A DNA stretch of 64,000 bases from Thermoguttaceae bacterium (GTDB taxonomy: Bacteria > Planctomycetota > Planctomycetia > Pirellulales > Thermoguttaceae). Position 1 is the stretch's first letter; the number at the start of each line of letters is the position of its first letter. The notes below the pieces were generated by a model, which ran no database searches, had not been told where the DNA came from, and worked only from the letters and a program-made list of their open reading frames with translations. A program made the position numbers and the translations under genes. The stretch is from NCBI GenBank assembly GCA_017441605.1, contig JAFRXD010000042.1, positions 28,654-92,653 of the forward strand, written 5' to 3'. Positions 45,739-55,797 of this stretch are shown one piece after another.

Positions 45739-47622
45739 ATGGTGGAAAGAAAACAAAACGCTGGAAAACGCAAATCGTCAACGTTGTTGAACCTAATCGC
45801 GATCGCCGTCGTCGTCTGGGCGACGAGCGATTTTTGGTGGCCGTATCTCAAAGACTCGACGAACGACGAGCCGAGCCCGGTCTCGCCCGCTCCGCGCGTC
45901 GCCGCGAACGGGGTCGAGATCGCGAGTTTTTCTCCGGAGAACGCCGAGACGGGGGAGCGCCGCGTCGCGACGATCAACGGGGTCGAGTTCGCGTTTCGGT
46001 ACTGTCCGCCGGGCGAGTTTTTGATGGGCAGTCCCGAGGGGGAGGGAAACGATAACGAGCGGCCGCGACACAACGTTAGAATATCCCAAGGGTTCTGGCT
46101 CATGGAGACGGAACTAACGCAAGAGCAATGGAAAGCGGCAACAAGGGAGAATCCGAGCTCTTTCTTTGGGGCGAACTTACCCGTCGAGACGATTTCTTGG
46201 GACGATTGCCATCAATTGATCGACAAGCTGAACAAAGGTTTGGACGCCGTTTCGGGCGATTGGCGGTTCGCGCTTCCGACCGAGGCGCAGTGGGAGTACG
46301 CCTGTCGCGCGGGGACGACCGGCCCGCGATACGGAGAGCTCGGCGATATAGCGCGATACGCCAAAAATAGCGGCGGTAGAATTCGTCCCGTCGGAGCGTT
46401 GGCGCCGAACGCCTGGGGGTTGCGCGATATGCTCGGCAACGTTTGGGAATGGTGCGAGGACAAGTTCGAGAACTATTCCACAGATCTAAGAACGCGGCAA
46501 TATATAGGTTCCGGTAACAAAGTCAATCGCGGCGGGGGATGGGGAAGCGGTTCCGATTTAACCGCCGCGACGAGAAGTTGGAACTCGTCCGGCGCGCGCT
46601 TCGACTTTCTGGGGGCGCGACTCGCGCTCGTTCCGCCTCCGGTTCCCGAAACGACGAGCGACGTTGCCGCGACCGAAGACGGGGACGATCGTTCGGGACA
46701 AGCGCGCGAGGAGGACGCCCCAAAAGAGCTCGACGCGGAAACGGAGAAAGAACCCGAGACGGACGAGCCCAAAGTGGGGGATCGGCGCGTTTTGGAAATC
46801 GAGGGCGTCGAGTTCGCGTTTCGGTACTGCCCGCCGGGGGAGTTTATGATGGGAAACAAGGAGGGTAAAGAGGGAGACGAGGACTGGCCTCAACACAAAG
46901 TCGTTTTGACCAAAGGGTTCTGGTTAATGGAAACGGAGGTGACCCAAGCCCAATGGGAGGCGATTACCGGAAAAAATCCTTGTCGAACGAAGGGAATCGA
47001 CTTGCCGGTCGGTCGAATTTCTTGGAACGATTGTAACAGCTTTGTCGACAAACTTAACGACGAATTGCGAGCCGCGCCGGAAGGTCTGCGTTTTTCTTTG
47101 CCAACCGAGGCGCAATGGGAATACGCCGCGCGAGCCGGAACGACCGGCGAGCGGTACGGCGAACTCGACGAAATCGCTTGGCATATGGGAACGATGAAAA
47201 AAGTTTGGCAACGGCGCGACGACGAAGAGTTCGCCAAGGGAAGGAGCTATTTTGATCCGCCGCCCAGGGAACCTTGTCCCGTCGGACTAAAAAAACCAAA
47301 CGCTTGGAAACTTTACGATATGGTCGGGAACGTATGGGAGTATTGCGAGGACTACTACGGCGAGTATCCGTCCGGCGAGGTCGTCGATCCCATAAGAGCC
47401 GATTCCGGCGACGGGCGAGACGTTAACGGCGGCTGGAGCGAAAGAGGAAAGCGTCGTTATCGGGTTCTTCGCGGCGGCGGAGGAGACGTCAACGAGCCGG
47501 GAAATACGGCGACTTATCGGGTCGGACGGCGCGAAAACGACTCGAATAGCGCGTTTCTCGGCGCTCGACTCGTGCTCGTTCCCGACGATCGCGCGGAGGA
47601 TCGCGATTCCGCAAATCGGTAA
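45739..47622 (+). CDS. Membrane-anchored protein with two SUMF1-like domains (array gene 4)
   Basis: 627 residues. Short Lys-rich start, a helix at about 15-33 (STLLNLIAIAVVVWATSDFWW) resembling the anchor of genes 3 and 7, then domain 1 at about 73-297, an acidic linker rich in Glu (EEDAPKELDAETEKEPETDE) and domain 2 at about 349-614. Domain 1 is closest to domain 1 of gene 7, including IGSGNKVNRGGGWGSG and WNSSGARF versions. Domain 2 has an expanded loop with DPIRADSGDGRDVNGGWSER. AAGGG lies before the ATG. Confidence 0.85.
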   Translation: MVERKQNAGKRKSSTLLNLIAIAVVVWATSDFWWPYLKDSTNDEPSPVSPAPRVAANGVEIASFSPENAETGERRVATINGVEFAFRYCPPGEFLMGSPEGEGNDNERPRHNVRISQGFWLMETELTQEQWKAATRENPSSFFGANLPVETISWDDCHQLIDKLNKGLDAVSGDWRFALPTEAQWEYACRAGTTGPRYGELGDIARYAKNSGGRIRPVGALAPNAWGLRDMLGNVWEWCEDKFENYSTDLRTRQYIGSGNKVNRGGGWGSGSDLTAATRSWNSSGARFDFLGARLALVPPPVPETTSDVAATEDGDDRSGQAREEDAPKELDAETEKEPETDEPKVGDRRVLEIEGVEFAFRYCPPGEFMMGNKEGKEGDEDWPQHKVVLTKGFWLMETEVTQAQWEAITGKNPCRTKGIDLPVGRISWNDCNSFVDKLNDELRAAPEGLRFSLPTEAQWEYAARAGTTGERYGELDEIAWHMGTMKKVWQRRDDEEFAKGRSYFDPPPREPCPVGLKKPNAWKLYDMVGNVWEYCEDYYGEYPSGEVVDPIRADSGDGRDVNGGWSERGKRRYRVLRGGGGDVNEPGNTATYRVGRRENDSNSAFLGARLVLVPDDRAEDRDSANR

Positions 47623-47751
47623 GGTCTCGTCGCGAAGTTATTAGAATGAAAATAGTTGCGATAGTAGACCTGTTCAATATTGAAGCGACTAACAAAAGAG
47701 GCGGGGGCGATCTTTTTGAAGGAAGAAACTAGAAAAAGGGTCTCGTCGGAC

Positions 47752-47779
47752 TTGATTCCCCCTCTTTTTTCGCTATGCT
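47752..47779 (+). promoter_or_regulatory. Promoter for the nine-domain gene
   Basis: TTGATT (47752-47757), 16 bases, TATGCT (47774-47779). It lies in the 280-base gap 47623-47902, the longest inside the array; the rest of the gap shows no gene. Confidence 0.4.
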
Positions 47780-47902
47780 AAATCGAGTAGTTTTGAGCGG
47801 AGCGAGCAAAAGCGCGTTTTTGCCGGTTCGCTCGCGCAAGTTTGGGCTTGGCGGTCGCCCGTCGCGCGACGCGGCGACTCGCCATTGGCGGAGGTATTGA
47901 TT

Positions 47903-50900
47903 ATGGCGCTCTCTTTGGACAAAGGCGTCGACGGTCGAAAGCCGGTCGACAACGCGAAATCGGGCAAGAAGACGCGAGCGATCTTCGCGATCTTATTGGC
48001 GTGTTTCTTAGCGGGGCTCTGGCTCTTTTTAACGACCGGTCGAGGAGACTCCGACGCGATTAAGTTCTCGAATTTTGACGGGGAACACAAAGAGGGCGAG
48101 CGCGCGACCATTACGCTTCGCGGGGTGGAGTTCGCGTTTCGCTACTGTCCGAAAGGAAAGGCGCTAAAAAGCGGCGGCGGGTTCTTGAGTTCCCTCGAGT
48201 ACGAAACGCTCGACGGCTATTGGCTGATGGAAACGGAATTGACGCGAGCGCAATTGGACGCGATAACCGGCGGCGAATCGAAGAGATCCTCCGGTAATCG
48301 TATGCCCGCGAACAACCTGTCTTACGACGACTGTAAAAAGCTCGTCGCGAAGCTAAACGAGGAGTTGGCGGTTTGCCCCGAAGGTTGGCGCTTCGCGATT
48401 CCTTCGAAATACCAGTGGGCGCGCGCCTGCCTCGTCGGATGGACGCCAAGCACCTTTTCCGAACCGCCAATTAACGCCTCGATCCTCGACGGAGAAGACG
48501 CGCTTAATTCGATCGCTTGGACCGAGCTCAACAGCGAGGGAAAACCGCGTCGCGTCGCGCTCAAAAGACCGAACGAATGGGGATTTTACGATATGATCGG
48601 GAACGTCGCCGAGATCTGCGAGGAGGTCGACGACGACGGAAACGAGGGCGTCGTTTTGCGAGGGGGAGGCTATACCGATCTCGCTTTTGACTCGGGAGAG
48701 TCTCTGTCGAACGACGAGCGAGTCCCCTACGGCGGCGCGCGATTGGCGCTCGTTGAAAACTGGGAGGTCGGGCGCGAGGTCGCGAACTTTGACGCGGGGG
48801 AATTGGGAGGCGATCGAGCGACTCTGACGATCAACGGAAAAGAGTTCGCGTTTCGATACTGCCCGCCGGGGGAATTCGAAATGGGAGCGCCCGGCGATTC
48901 GGACAACCCGTCGAGAAAAGTTTCCTTGACGCAAGGCTTTTGGTTGATGGAGACGGAACTTACCGAAGCGCAACAAGAAGCGGCGACCGGGGAGCGAGGA
49001 TATCGCGACCGGCGCTTGCCCGCGAACGATTTGTCTTGGAACGATGCGGACGAATTGGCGATCAAACTGAACGATGTTCTCAAGGGGGCGCCGGACGGCT
49101 GGCGATTTGAACTTCCGACCGAGGCGCAATGGGAATACGCCTGTCGCGCCGGGCAAACGGAGGCGACGCCCGACAAATCGCGCGAGAGATCGTTCGAGCG
49201 CGAGGATATTCGCCGCGTTGGGAAGTCGAAACCGAACGCTTGGGGGTTTTGCGACATGAGCGGGAACGCGGACGAATGGGTTCGCGACTTTTACGCCAAG
49301 CCTTCGGAAGGAGCGGCGACCGATCCTGCGAACCTTTGGGCTTCCAAGGGATTGGAACGAGTCGTTCGCTCGACGAAAACCGGAAGATCCTCGGGCGAAC
49401 CGGAGGACGGTCGTTGCGGGGCGCGTTTCGCGCTGGTTCGCGGCGAAGGGGACGTCGTGGATTTCGACCAAGGGAAAAACGGCGGCGAAAGAGCGACAAT
49501 CGCGATCAACGGGGTCTCGTTTTCGTTCCGGTACTGTCCCCCCGGCGAATTTAGGATGGGAAGTCCCTTGGACGAGGAGGGAAGAAGCGGCGAAGAACCG
49601 CAACGAAAGGTCTCTTTGTCGAAAGGTTTTTGGCTAATGGAAACCGAGATGACGCGCGCGCATTGGGACGCGCTGAGCGGCGGGAATTCTAGTCGAATAA
49701 GAGGGAGTCGATTACCCGTTAATGAAATCTCTTGGAACGACTGCGATAAACTGATAACGAAATTAAATCGCGATTTGGGCGCTGCCCCGGAAGGATGGCT
49801 CTTTAGTCTCCCGACCGAGGCGCAATGGGAATACGCTTGTCGAGCGGGTTCGACCGAGGCGCGATACGGCGAATTGCGCGAAATCGCTTGGACGGAAGAC
49901 GATAGGGACAAATTGTTCCTATTCCAAGACAGTTTCCCCGTCGGTTTAAAGAAACCGAACGCGTGGGGGTTTTACGATATGATCGGCAACGTCGAAGAAT
50001 GGTGTTCCGATCTCTACAACGCGGATTATTACAGGACGGGCGAAGGAACCGATCCGATGGGACCTAAGGAAGGTAAGACGCGCGTCGTTCGCGGCGGTTG
50101 CCTCTATTCCAAGGCGAGTCAATATCGATCCGCGGCGCGCGGCGGGGATTATCCCGAGGATCGAGCGCGGTATATGGGAGTTCGGCTCGCGCTCGTTCCG
50201 GCGTCCGTTAAGGTCGCGTTGTTTAATCCGAACGCGACCGAAGCCGGAGAGCGAGGCGTTATGACGATCAACGGCGCGGAGTTCACGTTCCGCTATTGCC
50301 CCCCGGGGTGGTTCGAGATGGGAAGCCCCGAGGGCGAGGGGAGCGAGGTCGAGCGCCCCATGCGCAAAATCGCGTTGACCGACGGATTCTGGCTAATGGA
50401 AAACGAGTTGACGCAAGCGCAATGGAAAGCGCTGACCGGCGAGGATCCGAGCGAGTTTAAAGGGGCGGATCTTCCGGTCGAGCATATTTCCTGGAACGAA
50501 TGCGACAAACTCGTTAAGACGTTAAACGAAGAAATGAAGGCGGCGCCGAAGGGTTGGCGATTCCGCCTCCCGTCCGAAGCGCAATGGGAATACGCTTGCC
50601 GCGCCGGGACTTCCGGTTCGTACTGGTGGGGCGATTCGCTCAACGGGGACAAGGCGAACTGCGACGGAGGAAAGCCGTTTGGTTCCCAAGACAAGGGCGC
50701 GTTCGTTGAAAAGACGACTCCCGCCGGGAGTTACGATCCGAATCCTTGGGGTTTCCGCGATATGAACGGCAACGCGTGGGAATGGTGCGCCGACGGGTAC
50801 GGCGAGTACGATAACTGGTTGTCCGCAAGATATAACCCCGGCGGCTACGGAGGGGTCCAAGAGCGCGCTCAGCGCGGGGGAGCTTGGAACTCTTCGGCGG

Positions 50901-53900
50901 ACCAGTGTCGCTCGGCGTATCGACGCGGAATAGTCGCCGACTCCAAAGACGGTTTTTACGGCGCGAGACTCGCGTTCGTTCCCTTGGCTCCGGCGAAACC
51001 TAGACCCGACGTTTGGAAAACGCGAGACGGTTTTACGGTCGAAGCGTTCGACCCGGACGCTTCGAAAGCGGGCGAGCGCCGCGTTATGAAATTTAACGGG
51101 GTCGAAGTCGCGTTTCGATACTGCCCCCCCGGCGAGTTCACCGGTAAAACTTACGACGACAACGATCCGCAAACGGAGCAGTCCCAACGCGAAGTTTCGA
51201 TTTCCCAAGGATTTTGGCTTATGGAGACGGAACTGACGCAAGAACAATGGAAGGTGGTAACCGGTTTCGACCCCAGTCGGTTCAGCGGCGAGAATTTGCC
51301 CGTTGAAAGAATCTACGAGAAAGATTGTGAGAATTTCGTTAAGAGTTTGAACGAGAAACTTCTCGAGAACCAAGAGAGCGCTCGCGACGGCTGGCGATTC
51401 GCCCTTCCGACCGAAGACCAGTGGGAATACGCTTGTCGCGCCGGAACGACTGGCGAACGATACGGCGAGCTCGACGGTATCGCCTGGTTCGCCGACAATT
51501 CCCCCGTCTCGACCTCGCCCGTCGGTCAAAAGAAACCGAACGATTGGGGTTTTTACGATATGCTCGGAAACGTTTGCGAACTCGTTAAAAGCGTCGAGGA
51601 GAATAAGACCGACTCCGAATCGACCGAGAGTGAATCCGCAGCGAAGTCGAAGTCGAAAAGAAAGTATCATTGGCGAGGCGGATGTTGGGTTTCCGTCGCC
51701 GACGAGCCCTCCGCGAGCGCTCGTTTCGACACGGCTTCGTTCATTAGTGGCACTCGCTTGGCTTTCGTTCCCGGTCCCGAGAGCCCGGCGAAGCGAAACG
51801 TCGACGGTTTCGATCAAGGCGAAAAAGGGGGCGATCGCGCGGTTCTCGAAATCGCCGGGATCGAAGTCGCGTTCCGGTATTGTCCGCCGGGCTCTTTTAT
51901 TATGGGAGCGACCAACGAAGAAAGCGCCCTCGGTTCCAATTCGGAGCGTCCTTTGCACGAAGTCTCGATTTCCAAAGGGTTCTGGACGATGGAGACCGAA
52001 ACGACGCAGAAGTTGTGGGAGGCGGTCGTCGGCGAGAATCCAAGTTCTTTTAAGGGCGAGCAACTACCCGTCGAGCGCGTTTCGTGGAACGATTGCGTCG
52101 CGTTCGTAAAGAAGCTAAACGAGGAACTTAACGCGAGTCCAAACGGCTGGAAATTCGCGCTCCCGACCGAGGCGCAATGGGAATATGCCTGTCGCGCCGG
52201 AACGGGGGAATCGCCGAAGGGGGACGCGTGGAATCGATTCAACAGTGGTCAAACGACGCGAAAGGTCGGTCAGAACGAGCCGAACGCTTGGGGGCTTTGC
52301 GATACCCTTGGCAACGTCGAGGAATGGTGCCAAGATTTCTTCGGCGAATATCCTTTTCGCGGAAGAATCGTCGATCCGGTCCGCGACGACGCCGGAGACA
52401 AGACCGGAATGGGCAAGCGCGGATTCGAATGGATCGAGAAGGGAACGGGAACCGCTCGCGTTAAGCGCGGCGGGGCGTGGGACGACTACGCCAATTCCTT
52501 GCGCGCCGGCTATCGCGGAGCGCGCGACCCGGATTCTCGTTCGGAGGATCAAGGGGTTAGGCTCGTTCTCGTTTCTACGGTCGAAACTGCGGCGTCGAGT
52601 CCTGGTGCCAACGCCGAGGTTGTCAAACTCGATCTGGTCGCGTCCAAAGCTGGCGAGCGGCGCGTTATGACGATCAACGGGGTCGAGTTCGCGTTCCGAT
52701 ATTGTCCCCCCGGAACCTTTACAATGGGTAGCTTTGAAGACCTCGGACATCCGATACCACAATTTAAACTTTTCGGAAACTGGGATTTCATACGGCACAA
52801 GGTCGGATTGACCAAGGGGTTCTGGTTAATGGAGACCGAACTGACGCAGGCGCAATGGAAGGCGATCGTTGGAAACGATCCGAGCCAATTCAAAGGGGAG
52901 GATCGACCGGTCGATCATATTTCGTGGAACGATTGCGACAAATTCTTATGGTCTCTGAACGAAGAATTTAAAGCGGCTCCCGACGGCTGGAAATTCTCGC
53001 TCCCGACCGAAGCGCAGTGGGAATACGCCGCTCGCGCCGGAACGATCGAAAGACGCTACGGAAATCTTAACGACGTCGCTTGGCACAAAGGCAATAGCGA
53101 CGGCGAAACGAAACCGGTTGGGCAAAAGACCCCGAACCCCTGGGGATTTGTCGATATGATCGGGAATGTCGCAGAGTGGTGCTCGGATCTGTGCGATGTC
53201 AATTACGGTCAATACGAAAACGTCGTTGATCCAATCGGCTTGGAAAAGGGAACCTTTTGCGTTCGTCGCGGCGGCGCCGCCGATTCCGAACCGCTATACT
53301 CCCAAGCGGCGAGTAGACGACTTGGTTCCGCGATTTACGTCCAGAATTTCTCGGGGGCGAGAATCGCGCTCGTTTCGACCGAGCCCGGGGAAGGCGCGCC
53401 CGTCAATTTCGACGACCCGAAGATCGAGGACCTTGAAGTTTCGAAGTTTCAACCGGAAAAGGGCAAAACGGGAGAGCGGCGCGTTATGACGATCGGAGGT
53501 GTCGAGTTCGCGTTTCGCTACTGTCCCCAAGGCGAGTTCGAGTTGGGGGTTCGCGAAGGAGAAAAGAACCGCGACAAGCGCCCCGCGCGGAAAGCGAGGT
53601 TTTCGCGAGGGTTCTGGCTCATGGAAACGGAGTTGACGCAAGCGCAATGGAAGATCGTAAAGAACGAAAATCCAAGCGAATACGTTGGGGACAATCTTCC
53701 CGTCGAGTGCGTTTCTTGGGATGATTGCTCCGAATACGCCGAAAAGCTCAATAACGAACTTGGCGCCGCGCCTGAAGGATGGAAATTTCAACTCCCGACC
53801 GAGGCGCAGTGGGAGCTCGCCGCGCGTGCGGGAACGAATAGCGAGCGATACGGCGATTTGGACGAAATCGCCTGGTATCGCGACAATGGCGGCGGAACGA

Positions 53901-55051
53901 CGCGTCCCGTCGGGCAAAAGAAACCGAACGCATGGGGTTTTTACGATACGATCGGCAACGTCGACGAGTGGTGTCTCGATTGGCTTCGCGATTGGATAGG
54001 ATCCGAAGGAATCGATCCGATCGGTCCTCTCGACCGCGCGCTCAAGTCCTTGCGTGGAGGATCGTTTGAAGACGAGCCAGATCTTTGTTCTTTAACAAGT
54101 TGGAAAGAGGAACTTTGCGATCGTTCCCACCGAAGTTACTCGCGCGGCTTCCGACTCGCGCTCGTTTCAACTCGCGAACCCGAAGAGTCCAACGACGCGA
54201 AAAACGAGGCTGACTCGACCCCCAAGAAACCGAGTCAATCCGAAAAGGCGCCCGCTAAGTCCACTTCGCAAAAAGCGGGGGATCGGCACGTCTTGAAGAT
54301 CAACGGCGTCGAGTTCGCGTTTCGGTACTGTCCGCCGGGGGAATTTATGATGGGGAGCCCCGAGAAAGAAGAGGGGCGCTCGGATAAGGAGACCCCGCGG
54401 CACAAAGTCATCTTGACGAAGGGTTATTGGCTGATGGAGACGGAGCTGACGCAAAAGCAGTGGAAAGCGTTGACGAGCGAGAATTCGAGCCGGTTCAAGG
54501 GGGACGATCTCCCCGTAGAGTGGATCAATTGGGACGACTGCCAAGAGCTGATCAAGAAGCTAAACGATCATTCGTCGAAGCCTTCGGGCTGGCAGTTTAA
54601 TCTTCCGACGGAGGCGCAGTGGGAATACGCTTGTCGTGCGGGCGCTGAGACTCCTTTCTTTTGGGGAAGTTCGTTGAACGGGGACAAAGCGAACTGCAAT
54701 GGAAACAATCCTTACGGAACAACGACGAAGGGCAAATACTTAAAGAAGACGAGTCCGACGGGTAGTTACGCGCCGAACGCTTGGGGGTTTTACGATATGC
54801 ACGGCAACGTATGGGAGTGGTGTCAAGATTGGTACGGCAATTATCCGGAGGGAGAGGCGATTGATCCGGTTGGCGCCGACGCGGGCTCGCGCCGCGTTGT
54901 GCGCGGCGGCGGTTGGTTTCTCAACGCCGTTCACTGCCGTTCCGCCACTAGGGGCTGGTTCAAACCGGACGAGCGCCGCGACTTCTTGGGCGTTCGCCTC
55001 GCGTTAATACCGACTGGGGACGCCGAGATTCCAATTCCCGAGACGCGGTAA
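47903..55051 (+). CDS. Giant membrane-anchored protein with nine SUMF1-like domains (array gene 5)
   Basis: 2382 residues from the ATG at 47903 (GGAGG eight bases upstream). Lys/Arg-rich start, one helix at about 25-44 (AIFAILLACFLAGLWLFL), then nine domains back to back: about 63-285, 305-512, 526-770, 780-1030, 1056-1291, 1306-1558, 1583-1825, 1855-2090 and 2127-2373. Linkers are short and of the form FDP-AT-AG-RRV; the last is Lys/Ser/Pro-rich (KKPSQSEKAPAKSTSQK). Domains 4 and 9 keep the long NGDKANC-G insertion; domains 1, 2 and 5 are the most eroded. The final strand V/ARLAL closes each unit. The reading frame continues in phase past the TAA at 55049-55051 into a tenth domain (next entry). 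I know no described protein with this many copies; a surface lectin-like or scaffold role is inference. Confidence 0.88.
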   Translation: MALSLDKGVDGRKPVDNAKSGKKTRAIFAILLACFLAGLWLFLTTGRGDSDAIKFSNFDGEHKEGERATITLRGVEFAFRYCPKGKALKSGGGFLSSLEYETLDGYWLMETELTRAQLDAITGGESKRSSGNRMPANNLSYDDCKKLVAKLNEELAVCPEGWRFAIPSKYQWARACLVGWTPSTFSEPPINASILDGEDALNSIAWTELNSEGKPRRVALKRPNEWGFYDMIGNVAEICEEVDDDGNEGVVLRGGGYTDLAFDSGESLSNDERVPYGGARLALVENWEVGREVANFDAGELGGDRATLTINGKEFAFRYCPPGEFEMGAPGDSDNPSRKVSLTQGFWLMETELTEAQQEAATGERGYRDRRLPANDLSWNDADELAIKLNDVLKGAPDGWRFELPTEAQWEYACRAGQTEATPDKSRERSFEREDIRRVGKSKPNAWGFCDMSGNADEWVRDFYAKPSEGAATDPANLWASKGLERVVRSTKTGRSSGEPEDGRCGARFALVRGEGDVVDFDQGKNGGERATIAINGVSFSFRYCPPGEFRMGSPLDEEGRSGEEPQRKVSLSKGFWLMETEMTRAHWDALSGGNSSRIRGSRLPVNEISWNDCDKLITKLNRDLGAAPEGWLFSLPTEAQWEYACRAGSTEARYGELREIAWTEDDRDKLFLFQDSFPVGLKKPNAWGFYDMIGNVEEWCSDLYNADYYRTGEGTDPMGPKEGKTRVVRGGCLYSKASQYRSAARGGDYPEDRARYMGVRLALVPASVKVALFNPNATEAGERGVMTINGAEFTFRYCPPGWFEMGSPEGEGSEVERPMRKIALTDGFWLMENELTQAQWKALTGEDPSEFKGADLPVEHISWNECDKLVKTLNEEMKAAPKGWRFRLPSEAQWEYACRAGTSGSYWWGDSLNGDKANCDGGKPFGSQDKGAFVEKTTPAGSYDPNPWGFRDMNGNAWEWCADGYGEYDNWLSARYNPGGYGGVQERAQRGGAWNSSADQCRSAYRRGIVADSKDGFYGARLAFVPLAPAKPRPDVWKTRDGFTVEAFDPDASKAGERRVMKFNGVEVAFRYCPPGEFTGKTYDDNDPQTEQSQREVSISQGFWLMETELTQEQWKVVTGFDPSRFSGENLPVERIYEKDCENFVKSLNEKLLENQESARDGWRFALPTEDQWEYACRAGTTGERYGELDGIAWFADNSPVSTSPVGQKKPNDWGFYDMLGNVCELVKSVEENKTDSESTESESAAKSKSKRKYHWRGGCWVSVADEPSASARFDTASFISGTRLAFVPGPESPAKRNVDGFDQGEKGGDRAVLEIAGIEVAFRYCPPGSFIMGATNEESALGSNSERPLHEVSISKGFWTMETETTQKLWEAVVGENPSSFKGEQLPVERVSWNDCVAFVKKLNEELNASPNGWKFALPTEAQWEYACRAGTGESPKGDAWNRFNSGQTTRKVGQNEPNAWGLCDTLGNVEEWCQDFFGEYPFRGRIVDPVRDDAGDKTGMGKRGFEWIEKGTGTARVKRGGAWDDYANSLRAGYRGARDPDSRSEDQGVRLVLVSTVETAASSPGANAEVVKLDLVASKAGERRVMTINGVEFAFRYCPPGTFTMGSFEDLGHPIPQFKLFGNWDFIRHKVGLTKGFWLMETELTQAQWKAIVGNDPSQFKGEDRPVDHISWNDCDKFLWSLNEEFKAAPDGWKFSLPTEAQWEYAARAGTIERRYGNLNDVAWHKGNSDGETKPVGQKTPNPWGFVDMIGNVAEWCSDLCDVNYGQYENVVDPIGLEKGTFCVRRGGAADSEPLYSQAASRRLGSAIYVQNFSGARIALVSTEPGEGAPVNFDDPKIEDLEVSKFQPEKGKTGERRVMTIGGVEFAFRYCPQGEFELGVREGEKNRDKRPARKARFSRGFWLMETELTQAQWKIVKNENPSEYVGDNLPVECVSWDDCSEYAEKLNNELGAAPEGWKFQLPTEAQWELAARAGTNSERYGDLDEIAWYRDNGGGTTRPVGQKKPNAWGFYDTIGNVDEWCLDWLRDWIGSEGIDPIGPLDRALKSLRGGSFEDEPDLCSLTSWKEELCDRSHRSYSRGFRLALVSTREPEESNDAKNEADSTPKKPSQSEKAPAKSTSQKAGDRHVLKINGVEFAFRYCPPGEFMMGSPEKEEGRSDKETPRHKVILTKGYWLMETELTQKQWKALTSENSSRFKGDDLPVEWINWDDCQELIKKLNDHSSKPSGWQFNLPTEAQWEYACRAGAETPFFWGSSLNGDKANCNGNNPYGTTTKGKYLKKTSPTGSYAPNAWGFYDMHGNVWEWCQDWYGNYPEGEAIDPVGADAGSRRVVRGGGWFLNAVHCRSATRGWFKPDERRDFLGVRLALIPTGDAEIPIPETR

Positions 55052-55765
55052 ACGAGCTTTCGCGATATCGAAACGTTCGATCTTAGCGCGACGGAGGCGG
55101 GAGCGCGTCGCGTTTTGGAGATCGAGGGCGTCGAGTTCGCTTTTCGGTACTGCCCGCCGGACGAAACGTCGGCGAAGGATTCTCTTGGAAGGGGCGACGA
55201 TTCGACCGGTCGCAATATAGCCGCGTCCAAAGGGTTCTGGCTAATGGAAACGGAACTGACGCAACGACAATGGACGGCGATCTTAACGTATAATCCGAGC
55301 CATTTTAAAGGGGACGATCTTCCCGTCGAGCAAATCTCCTGGAACGATTGTCGGGAATACGTCAAATTGTGCAACTCGAAAGCTCGACAAGCGTTGGGAG
55401 GTTGGGAAGTCGCGATCCCGACGGAAGCGCAATGGGAGTTCGCGCGTCGAGCCGGAAAGACCGATTCGCCGCCCGAGCGTCTCGACTCCGTCGCTTGGTA
55501 TTTTGCCAATAGCGGCGTTGAAACCCATCCCGTTGGTAAAAAGGCTCCTAACGATTGGGGATTTTACGATATGTACGGAAACGTTTCCGAGATGGCGTCG
55601 CGACCGGAAAACAAGAAATTGGACGCCCCGCCGTCGTTCGTTTTTTGCGGGGGACATTGGGATTTGTCCAGCAATGGAGTTCTTTCCGCGAACGAAGTCT
55701 CGAAGTCGCCCGATATTCGGCGCGAAACTTTGGGCGTTCGACTCGCGTTGGTTCCGGAACGGTAG
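55052..55765 (+). pseudogene. Tenth SUMF1-like domain, cut off from gene 5 by an in-frame stop
   Basis: Directly after the TAA the same phase reads TSFRDIETFDLSATEAGARRV and then the domain start LEIEGVEFAFRYCPPDE, ending VRLALVPER at 55765. The linker FDLSATEAGARRV is the usual inter-domain linker of the family, so this was almost certainly continuous with gene 5. The only candidate start is a TTG at 55115 inside the first strand, with no ribosome site. The domain itself is intact in frame, with FWLMETELTQRQW, ISWNDC and DMYGNVSEM. It would be expressed only by readthrough or suppression, or is decaying. Confidence 0.75.
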
Positions 55766-55797
55766 AGGCGCCGAACAAACGAGGGAACATTGGAAAT

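Noticed and set aside
50522..52063. Long antisense frames across the SUMF1 array (also 37733-39163, 48353-49603, 30442-31830, 31959-33491)
   Set aside because: They mirror the repeated sense motifs in each domain and contain no family features.
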